The notes beneath the pieces were generated by a model. That model ran no database searches, was not told where the DNA came from, and was given only the letters and a program-made list of their open reading frames with translations. A stretch of DNA of 64,000 bases from Earliella scabrosa. Lineage: Eukaryota; Basidiomycota; Agaricomycetes; Polyporales; Polyporaceae. The stretch spans positions 868,001 through 932,000 of the forward strand of contig JABYQQ010000017.1 in the NCBI GenBank assembly GCA_022605405.1. Direction: 5' to 3'. Positions within the stretch are counted from its first letter, which is position 1, and each line of letters starts with the position of its first letter. Positions 1 to 7,513 of this stretch are shown piece after piece. Made by a program: the position numbers and the translations under genes.

Positions 1-20
1 TGCCTTCGCTGGGTTCCCAG

Positions 21-644
21 ATGGTTGAGCGCGCGATCTCGTACCGCGAAATGATCTCGCGGTTCTACCCTCTCGTCCGCCTTCGCACTGAGCACCTGCT
101 TGACGCCATCGACGCTCAAGTGGCCCGCGGCCCCGGTCCGGGTCCCGTTGGTGCCGGCACCGCTCTAGACTTCGCCCTTCTCGTCGACCAGCTTGCGGAG
201 TGTTACGTGAGCGCTGCTTCCATTTTTGATCGCCGGCGCCGCTTAATGAAATCGCAGATCATCCTCACCGCGCTCCTCGAGGGCGACGGCGAATTCCACT
301 CCGGCGTCAAGGATCGACTCCGCCTCGCGTTCGCGTCGGTCGAGGGCGGCCCCACGCTCGTCGAGCAGTTCAACAAGACCGTCGACGCCGCGCGCCCTGG
401 TATCCGCTTGAGGTACCTCGAGGCGTACCGCGCTGTCTTCGCGTACGAGCAGGCCACCGTCGCTTCCATTCAACAGATCGCCGCGCGCCAGCTGTCGCAC
501 GTCGCCGGAGAAGCCCGCGCGCGCGTCAAGTTGCTGCAGGACGACATCCACCGAATTGACCAGGAGACTGCCCGACTTGGGGGCGCAGTCCCTCAGCGCA
601 GGTCCCTGATTGACCGCCTCGACACTGGTTCTGAGGAGTTCTGA
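21..644 (+). CDS. Hypothetical helical protein (3' exon of a gene cut by the window edge)
   Basis: This is an open frame of 207 residues. It is rich in Ala, Arg, Leu and Glu, with long predicted helices and a coiled-coil-like stretch near residues 150-190. I recognise no domain. The ATG is directly preceded by a pyrimidine-rich stretch ending in CAG, which looks like an intron acceptor, so the true start probably lies left of the window and this is the last exon. Base composition is strongly GC-rich with many TCGCG words, like the next gene and the gag-pol element but unlike the genes from 11.6 kb on. It lies about 230 bp upstream of the zinc-cluster-like gene on the same strand. Both may be accessory genes of the retroelement neighbourhood; that is inference. 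Confidence 0.5.
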   Translation: MVERAISYREMISRFYPLVRLRTEHLLDAIDAQVARGPGPGPVGAGTALDFALLVDQLAECYVSAASIFDRRRRLMKSQIILTALLEGDGEFHSGVKDRLRLAFASVEGGPTLVEQFNKTVDAARPGIRLRYLEAYRAVFAYEQATVASIQQIAARQLSHVAGEARARVKLLQDDIHRIDQETARLGGAVPQRRSLIDRLDTGSEEF

Positions 645-875
645 GGAGGAAGGAGCGGCGATGTAGCGTAGAAGCCCGCGACCCTGTACTTCGCCGTTCG
701 TCGAGCTGAAATTGTAGTGCGCGCGCGCAGCTCTTGTCCGCCGCGCCCGAGTTCATAACGCGTGCCTTCCGTCCGGTTCGCCCTTCAGCCCCTCTTCTCG
801 TTCCGCCTTCCGCCCCTCGCCCAACTCGTCCCTCGTCTTCTTCGTCCGCCCATCCCGCACACCCGCCTCGCCACC

Positions 876-2906
876 ATGTCCTCGCCTCCGCCTCCCGAGT
901 CCTCCAACACCATGGACACCCGCGCCGACGATCCCGCGACCGACGCCGCCGAAGTCGAGCTCCAGTCCAACGACGAAGACCTGCGCGTCGGCACTCCGTA
1001 CGCGCCCGACGAGCTGCAAGAGCTCCTCCGCTTGTACACGCCCGAGGAACTCCAGTCTGGCGGCGAGGAGGCCGCGAAAGACTTCGCGCGCCGGTTCGTT
1101 CACATCGCCGTAAGTCCCGCGCCCCCTCGCGACTCCTGTCCGCAGCCACTAACCGCTTCGCAGTACTCGCTCGAGGATCCGTTCCAGTCGGACGACCTCT
1201 TTCCGGAATTTTGGGAGCGGTTCTCCCCGCACGCCTCCCCTCGCTTGCAGGAGGTCGTCCTCCTCGTCTTCTCGGTTCGCACTCGCGAGGCCCGGAGCGC
1301 CTCGCTCGAGGTGGAGCTCGCGGACTTGGAGACCAGCCGCCCGGACCACACGACCACGCCGCGCCAGGAGAAGGTGGTCAGGGCCCGCATGTTGGTGACC
1401 GACTGGGAGCGTAAGTCCTCGCGCGCCCCTCCTCTCTTGTCTTCCTCAGCTAACCTTCCCTCTTTTTGGCCTCCAGTCAAGCGCATCCGGGAGATCAAAG
1501 ACTTCCGCCTGCTCAGGTCGGAGCCCGTTCCCCTCCCGGTCGGCCTTGCCATCCTCGCCGGCGGCCTCTCTCGCCACTACCCTCGCCGCTCGACCGCGGA
1601 GCCGCCTAGCGCGCCCGTGACTCCCGGAGCGCCCCCGCGTGCACTGCTCCCTCCCGCGACGATCTCGACTCCGGTGCGCATCAAGAAGGAGAAGCCCGAT
1701 CCCGCGCCGGCTAAGGGCAAGCGCCGCGCGGTCTCGCAAGATGTCTCCGCGGACGAGGCTGATGCGGCCGCTGACTCCGATGTCGTCGAGGTGAGCGAGG
1801 TCGTCCGTCCCCCTCCTGCCCACGGCACGCGCGCGCAACGCAAGGAGAAGATCGCCGCGCGGCCCGAGTCCGTCCGCAAGAGGGCCAAGGTCGTCGAGGT
1901 CTTGGAGTCCGAAGAGGAGGAGCTCGCGACCGCCGCAAAGCCCGATGACGCCGCCGACGACCCGCCCGCTTCCACTACGCCCGCCGCCCCCGTCGCCATC
2001 CTTCCCAACTCGAAGTACGCGCTCGAGTTCTTCGAGCCCTGCGACGAGTGCAAGACGCGCAAGTTCCCCATCTGCGTCCGTACGCACGACGAGCGCGGCC
2101 TCTCCTGCGACTTCTGCGGGCACCGCTCGCGGAACATGCAGTGCACCCGCCGCGGCCTGAACTCGTACGGCGAGTTGAAGACCAAGAGTAGGTCGACCTC
2201 CGTCGCGCTTCGTCGCTTCTACGCTGACTCGTCCCTTGTCGCAGAGAAGGGCGGTCGGCTTCTCGCGCAGTACAACGGCGTCGGTTTCGTCTTCCGCTCC
2301 TTCAAGACTCAGCTGCCCGAGTACCGCGTGCAAGCTGTCCAGGCCGTCCGCGCGTTCGAGAACGACCCGCCCAAGATCCGCGTCGCGCGCCCGAAGGAGC
2401 TGGCCGCGCGCGCTGGGCCTCCCGCTCCCACCGTCTACCCCATCATCGACCAGAACGGGTTCCTCCTTGAGGCCTACGATGGCGCCGCGCCCGAGAAGTC
2501 CGCGAAGGGCCCGCCGCTCCCGGAGTGCTACCCGCCGGAGAAGACGCCCGAGCCGACGCCTGCGTCCGCGAAGAAGAAGAAGGCCAAGACGTCGTCGGAG
2601 GGCGCGTCGGCGTCGACTTCGAAGCCTTCTCGCGAGGTCGTCCCGCCTGCGGACCTCAGTCCGGCCGTGTCGAAGAAGGTCGCCGCGTGCCGCAAGCGCG
2701 CGAACGTATTGCTCGGCGAGATCGTCGAGCACGTCGAGGAGCTCATCGCCGTCCGCGACCAGGAGGAGGAGTACACAGGCCAGGACTTCGGTGAGGCCGA
2801 CCTGGACGATTCGGTTCGCGTTCCCGACCTGCTGACCTTCGCGGAGGTCGTCGACTCTCGCGAGTCCGACGCGCGGGTGTGGACTGTGCTCCGCAAGAAC
2901 CAGTAG
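876..2906 (+). CDS. Protein with a Zn-cluster-like six-cysteine motif
   Basis: The start is placed at ATG 876; an in-frame ATG at 762 is also possible. Three GT-AG introns are recognisable: 1110-1163, 1411-1476 and 2188-2244. All three are multiples of three and free of stops, so the frame is open with or without splicing. Spliced, the product is about 617 residues. The N-terminal third is acidic. A basic, low-complexity middle contains KRKR-like patches. A cysteine block encoded near 2039-2150 has the spacing C-x2-C-x7-C-x10-C-x2-C-x7-C, reminiscent of but longer than the fungal Zn(II)2Cys6 spacing. The C-terminus carries a Lys-rich patch and a helical segment. A nuclear, DNA- or RNA-binding role is inference. 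The gene converges on the minus-strand pol gene. Confidence 0.6.
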   Translation: MSSPPPPESSNTMDTRADDPATDAAEVELQSNDEDLRVGTPYAPDELQELLRLYTPEELQSGGEEAAKDFARRFVHIAVSPAPPRDSCPQPLTASQYSLEDPFQSDDLFPEFWERFSPHASPRLQEVVLLVFSVRTREARSASLEVELADLETSRPDHTTTPRQEKVVRARMLVTDWERKSSRAPPLLSSSANLPSFWPPVKRIREIKDFRLLRSEPVPLPVGLAILAGGLSRHYPRRSTAEPPSAPVTPGAPPRALLPPATISTPVRIKKEKPDPAPAKGKRRAVSQDVSADEADAAADSDVVEVSEVVRPPPAHGTRAQRKEKIAARPESVRKRAKVVEVLESEEEELATAAKPDDAADDPPASTTPAAPVAILPNSKYALEFFEPCDECKTRKFPICVRTHDERGLSCDFCGHRSRNMQCTRRGLNSYGELKTKSRSTSVALRRFYADSSLVAEKGGRLLAQYNGVGFVFRSFKTQLPEYRVQAVQAVRAFENDPPKIRVARPKELAARAGPPAPTVYPIIDQNGFLLEAYDGAAPEKSAKGPPLPECYPPEKTPEPTPASAKKKKAKTSSEGASASTSKPSREVVPPADLSPAVSKKVAACRKRANVLLGEIVEHVEELIAVRDQEEEYTGQDFGEADLDDSVRVPDLLTFAEVVDSRESDARVWTVLRKNQ

Positions 2907-3314
2907 GGGCCTCGCGCTCTCGTCGCGGGGCGCGCCTCAGTCGTGCCGCTATCGCAGCTCCGCTGTTGGCGCGCACATACCGCGATCCTGGAGCTCGTGA
3001 ATGCTGAGGCCGGTCCTCGCAGTCGCGCTTCGCGGGTCGTGGTCGCAGGTCGCTCCGCCGTGGTTCCCGGGCTCCTCCTTCTTGTCGTCTTCGTCCTCGC
3101 GCTCGTCCGTCTCGCTCTCCCTTCGCATCCCGCTCTCGCCATCGCTCTCGCCCCTCTCCCGCATCGCATCGCATCGCATCCCTGTCCCGTCCCGTCTCGA
3201 ACTCGTGTCCCGTCGTCAAGTATCGTAAAATGTATCGTAAAAGTAGTCGTAAGCTTCGTTTTGTGGTCTTTGTTTTGTAGTTTTTGTTTTTGTCGTTTGC
3301 TTTCTTGTTTTATC

Positions 3315-3320
3315 AATAAA
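3315..3320 (+). terminator. Candidate poly(A) signal AATAAA for the zinc-cluster-like gene
   Basis: An AATAAA hexamer lies in a T-rich tract about 410 bp after the stop codon of the 876-2906 gene, before the convergent pol gene begins. The 2907-3640 spacer otherwise shows no coding feature. It has small direct repeats (TATCGTAAAA twice near 3225, GCATC repeats near 3165) and a C-rich pyrimidine tract near 3575-3590. On the minus strand that tract would be a candidate polypurine tract downstream of pol. Confidence 0.35.
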
Positions 3321-3640
3321 CTGCGTGATAGAAAGAGCGTGTGATTGACTAAGTAAAAGTGTGACTGGTCTTCGAAGTAGTAAGTAAAAGGATGTCCCGC
3401 AGGGAAGTCTCGCGGGACGGTTCTGCGGAAAGAGTTCGCGAAATGGATATATAGTAAGGAAAGTGTGTCGCAAAACAAGGCCGCGATCGGCGTTCGCGGG
3501 CTGTCGAAAGTCAGAGTTCGGAAATCGAAAAGAGAAAGTGATCGCAGGATAACCGTGTCCAAGTCATGTATCGTACCTCCTCCCCCCCGCTAATGTTGTC
3601 GACGTCCCCGTCGACGTCCCATCTTCGCGCACAAGAGCGC

Positions 3641-6600
3641 CTAATCTTCTTCGGCCTCCTCGGGCTCTCCTAGCCCTTCGTCCTCAAACGTCTCCTCGCT
3701 CTCCTCCATCTCGCGGATTCGTCTCGCGTCGACATCTAAGTCCTCCATCCTAAAAGGTATGGGGCTCTTCCTCGCGAGATACGGGATTAGTCGAAACGCG
3801 GCGATAGGGCGATCGTGTACGGCGCCGTCGAGCTCCGCGACGATGTAAGCGCCGCCCTGGTTGCGCGAGATGACCACCAGCGGACCCAAGTATCGCGCGC
3901 GCATCTTGCGGTTTAGCGACTTCTCGATCGCAGTATTCCGCATGAGAACCAAACGACCGGGCTTGAAGTCGAAAGCCTTTGTCGTATACGCGTGGTGCTC
4001 CTCGTACAGTTCCGCGGCGCGAACTCGGCTCGCGTAGACCTTCGAGCGCAGTCGCGAGATTTGCTCGGGGCGCTTCTGCAGGGCGATCGCGCGCTGGGTG
4101 ATGAGCTCGGTGGTCGAGATCATTTTGTTAGCCGTCGGCAAGAGGTAGGTTGCTTCCGCGATGTCGAGGGGCATGATCGGGTGCGTGCCTGTGACTGCAT
4201 AGTATGGCGAGCAGCCCATTCGGCGTCGAACAGTGATCCGGTCCGCCCAGAGGACAGAGTAGACTCGCGAGACCCACTGACTCGGGTCTCCCTCGCAGGC
4301 CTTGTAGAGTGCGTCGCGTACGTGGAAGTGCGGGCGCTCGACGATTCCGTTCGCCTGCGAGTTGTAGCCTGAGATCCGAATGTGGTAGACGTGGTAGGTC
4401 TTCGCGATGTACTCGAGCGCGGCGACAAAGGGCGTCCCGTTGTCCGAGATGATCTCGCAGACGGCGCCCCAGCGACAAAGCAAGTCCTGGTAGATCCAGT
4501 CGCCGATCGCCTTCGCGGTCTGCGCCGTGCTCGCGCGTCCTTCGCAGTAGGTCGTCATCGCGCAGCGCGCGTGGAAGAAGTATCGGTACCGCCCCGGCAT
4601 CTCCATGCAGTCGACGTGCACACGCATCATCGGGGGCGCGGGGATGGGGACCGTTGGGGGAATGCGAACTTTGGTGGTCTGTCGCACCTGGCACTGATGG
4701 CACGACCGCACGTACCACGCGATGTCCGCTTTCATCTCGGGCCACCAGAAGCGGTCCGCGAGGAAAGAGGTTGTCGCGGCAATCCCGCGGTGTCCGACAT
4801 AGTCGTGCATCTCGACGAGCGCTTGAGGTCGCCTCTCCGCCTCGAGGACGCGACGATGGTGCCCATCGCGTCCTACTTTCCACAGGCGGTCGTCGCGGAG
4901 GAAAAACTGGGAAGCGTACTTCGCGAACTTATCTGCCTCGCGCGATTCCATCGCGGGTCGTTCACCAGTCGCGAGCCAGTATTTGACTTCTTCGATCCTG
5001 AAGTCGAAGTTGCGCGCGATCGCGGTTCGCGGAAAGTCGCTGTACGGCGGCGGCGCGATCACAGGGAGCTTCGCGGCGGTTCCGCTCGTTTGCTGCATGA
5101 GAGTCTCGACTTCGTCGATGCTTCGCGGGACTGAGAAGTCGATCGCAGCGTCCCCGAGTCGCGGAGGAGGGTTTATAAGGTGCATGAAGCCGTACATATT
5201 GTCGACCCAGTCCTCAAACTCCTCCCCGTCGTCCTCGTCGGGCTTGTCGTCTGGCTGCGCGGGTCGTCTGCTGAGGCCGTCCGGGGTATGGCTCTTTCCC
5301 GGAACGTGCACGAGGTCGAAGTGGAACATCTTGATCGCGATGATCCAGCGATTCATCACCGCAGATGGCGCGACGTCAGGGTTCGCGAGCATGTCCTTAA
5401 TCGCGGTCGCGTCCGTCTCGACGACGAGCTTGCGCGCGCCTACCAAGTGGAAGCGGAGCGCGCGAAGCGCGCGGAAAAGACCGTAGAGTTCGAGTTTCGG
5501 CTGCGAGAATCTCGCTTCGCGATCGTTCAGGGTGATGGAACAGAACCTGCTGTAGTAGCGCTTCCGCGGGTCCTCTTGGTCTTCTTGACATAAGTGGAAG
5601 CCGACCGCGATCTTAGACGTATCGACGGACAGAATCACGGGAGCGTCGGACTCGTAGTCGATCGCGCGGAGCGCCGGAGACGCGAGGAGCGCGTCCTTGA
5701 GGGTCTGCATCGCGAGCTCTTGTTCCGGGCCCCATTCGAACTGCGCGTCCTTTCGCAGAAGACGGTTGAGAGGGTGCGCCTTCGTTGCGTAGTCCTTGAT
5801 AAAGATCCTCGCGACTCCGACGGTCCCTAGGAAAGCGCGAACCTCAGACACATTGGCACACGGGCCCCAGTTCAGGACAGCCTCGACGCCTTTCGGTTCC
5901 GGGACGCGACCTTCCGGGGTGCAGTGGTGTCCGACCGCGGTGAACTCCGGCGCTGCGCACCGAATCTTCTTCCCGCTGAAGGTGCCTCCTGCGTGCTTGA
6001 CTCGCTGAACGATCCGATTGACGTCCTGCAGATGCTCCCACACGTAGCGCCGAACTCCGGGATTCTCGGGGATCGTCTCGTAGGTTCCGTCCTCGCGGCG
6101 GTATGCGCTCGCGGGACCGATCACCGTAACGTCGTCGATGTAGGGGATAGTGTACGCGGGGATCTCGGGTTGTAGGATGAAGGTTACGTCGTCGTGGAAT
6201 ATGGGAACTGAGTTCGCCCAGCCCATAGGAAGTGTGGTGAGGCGCATCGCGCCGAAGGGTGTTTGGAAGGTGGTAAGGTCTCGCGACTCTTCTTCGAGCT
6301 CGCGTTCGTCATAGCCAACGTAGAGATCGAGCGTGGTTCCGCAGGCGCGTCCCGCGAATCTCTCCGCCATATGGTCGGGGATCGGGGGCACGCCGCTGTG
6401 CTGAATCGTGACTTTATTCAGCGGCTCGAGAGAATGGACAATGCGGATGTTCCCGTCCTTCTTGAGCACGCAGAACCATCGCGAACGGTAGGACGCGTTC
6501 GACGGCTCGTAAACTCCGGAGTCGATCTTCTTGCGGATGAGCGCGATGACCTGATTGTAGATGCCGGGTGGGATGGGGAAGTTCTTCTCGATCCACGGAA

Positions 6601-7513
6601 CATGCGGGATGACCGCGAGCCTGACCGGCGGGAACATGTCGCGACGGAAGTGCCCGCGCTCGGAGTCCTCCCAAGCGAAGCCCTCGTTCTGCTTGCACAT
6701 CATGTCGTCGAAGATCGCGAGTTCCTCGGGCGTCAGCCACTCCGCATGATCCTCGTGCAGCTTCTCGCGACGCTCCGCGGTGTAACGTCCGGTGGGTTCG
6801 AAAGGTTTGGGGTTGGGGTCTAGTGTAGGCATGTTCTCGAGAGGGTCGCCGACGTGGTTTCGGACGATGCGGAAGTGTTGTGGGAGCTCGGTCGGCTTAG
6901 GGTTGACCTTGAGCGCTACCGGTTTGTACTTCTTCTTCGTCTTCAGCAGCACTTCGACCTGCTCCTCTTCGCGTGTGGGAGTCGCAGGACGGCCGTCCGG
7001 CTTCGCTTCGTGGGGTCTCGAATACGAACCCGATCGCGAGCGCACCGGACGTCGTCCAAGAGATTTCGTAGGGTAGACAGGCCTGACGCGCCCACGTGAT
7101 CGCGTCCCGCGGATCGCGTCTGTAGGCGCTCGGGTATCTGGTGTCGCGCGACCGCGCTCCGGCTCGGAAGTCGTCGCATGAGGGGTATCGGTCGCGCGGG
7201 TAGAGTCGAGGGAAACCGAAACTCGAGACTGAGAGCTGAGATATGTATGGATTTCTGGTTTTACGCTGGGGTCGTCGCTCGCTAATAAATACGCTTCTTG
7301 GATCGCGGTAGCTGAGGTATCTTCGAGGGCTCTATGTGCGGTGACGTATATCTGCCTCGTTTTCGCGTCGTAGTCCAGGACGAGGGCCACCTCTCCCTGA
7401 CCGGAAATCAGATCATCGAAGTCCGAAAACCCGCGCGCGACGTCTGCGATTGTTTCGGGCCTTCGCCTCGCGCATACGTCGGTAGGGTGAGCTCGCGGCG
7501 CGAGTTCGGACAA
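3641..7513 (-). CDS. pol: Pol polyprotein: reverse transcriptase, RNase H, integrase
   Basis: The frame covers 1290 residues from its first Met. Reverse transcriptase spans about residues 330-520, with a catalytic Asp in TLDLYVG near 396 and the YIDD box at about 458-461. RNase H lies at about 625-745 and ends with a VPGKSHTPDGLSR-type motif. Integrase has an HHCC zinc finger (His 903 and 907, Cys 938 and 941) and a D-D-E core: Asp near 968, Asp 1024 in SDNGT and Glu 1059 in GIVER. A GPY/F-like module follows near 1205-1230, and the end is acidic with no chromodomain. The first 330 residues are a basic linker. This frame is -1 relative to gag and overlaps it by 106 nt, so expression by -1 frameshifting is likely. 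No stops interrupt it. Confidence 0.9.
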   Translation of the reverse strand: MSELAPRAHPTDVCARRRPETIADVARGFSDFDDLISGQGEVALVLDYDAKTRQIYVTAHRALEDTSATAIQEAYLLASDDPSVKPEIHTYLSSQSRVSVSLDSTRATDTPHATTSEPERGRATPDTRAPTDAIRGTRSRGRVRPVYPTKSLGRRPVRSRSGSYSRPHEAKPDGRPATPTREEEQVEVLLKTKKKYKPVALKVNPKPTELPQHFRIVRNHVGDPLENMPTLDPNPKPFEPTGRYTAERREKLHEDHAEWLTPEELAIFDDMMCKQNEGFAWEDSERGHFRRDMFPPVRLAVIPHVPWIEKNFPIPPGIYNQVIALIRKKIDSGVYEPSNASYRSRWFCVLKKDGNIRIVHSLEPLNKVTIQHSGVPPIPDHMAERFAGRACGTTLDLYVGYDERELEEESRDLTTFQTPFGAMRLTTLPMGWANSVPIFHDDVTFILQPEIPAYTIPYIDDVTVIGPASAYRREDGTYETIPENPGVRRYVWEHLQDVNRIVQRVKHAGGTFSGKKIRCAAPEFTAVGHHCTPEGRVPEPKGVEAVLNWGPCANVSEVRAFLGTVGVARIFIKDYATKAHPLNRLLRKDAQFEWGPEQELAMQTLKDALLASPALRAIDYESDAPVILSVDTSKIAVGFHLCQEDQEDPRKRYYSRFCSITLNDREARFSQPKLELYGLFRALRALRFHLVGARKLVVETDATAIKDMLANPDVAPSAVMNRWIIAIKMFHFDLVHVPGKSHTPDGLSRRPAQPDDKPDEDDGEEFEDWVDNMYGFMHLINPPPRLGDAAIDFSVPRSIDEVETLMQQTSGTAAKLPVIAPPPYSDFPRTAIARNFDFRIEEVKYWLATGERPAMESREADKFAKYASQFFLRDDRLWKVGRDGHHRRVLEAERRPQALVEMHDYVGHRGIAATTSFLADRFWWPEMKADIAWYVRSCHQCQVRQTTKVRIPPTVPIPAPPMMRVHVDCMEMPGRYRYFFHARCAMTTYCEGRASTAQTAKAIGDWIYQDLLCRWGAVCEIISDNGTPFVAALEYIAKTYHVYHIRISGYNSQANGIVERPHFHVRDALYKACEGDPSQWVSRVYSVLWADRITVRRRMGCSPYYAVTGTHPIMPLDIAEATYLLPTANKMISTTELITQRAIALQKRPEQISRLRSKVYASRVRAAELYEEHHAYTTKAFDFKPGRLVLMRNTAIEKSLNRKMRARYLGPLVVISRNQGGAYIVAELDGAVHDRPIAAFRLIPYLARKSPIPFRMEDLDVDARRIREMEESEETFEDEGLGEPEEAEED

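Noticed and set aside
1446..2732. Long minus-strand frame of 428 codons, very Arg/Leu-rich
   Set aside because: It is a shadow of the GC-rich plus-strand gene. It has no domain, and composition is biased by the opposite strand's codons.
2907..3640. 3' LTR of the gypsy element
   Set aside because: No matching copy was found in 9991-11450 and no convincing TG...CA ends next to a polypurine tract, so I did not annotate an LTR.
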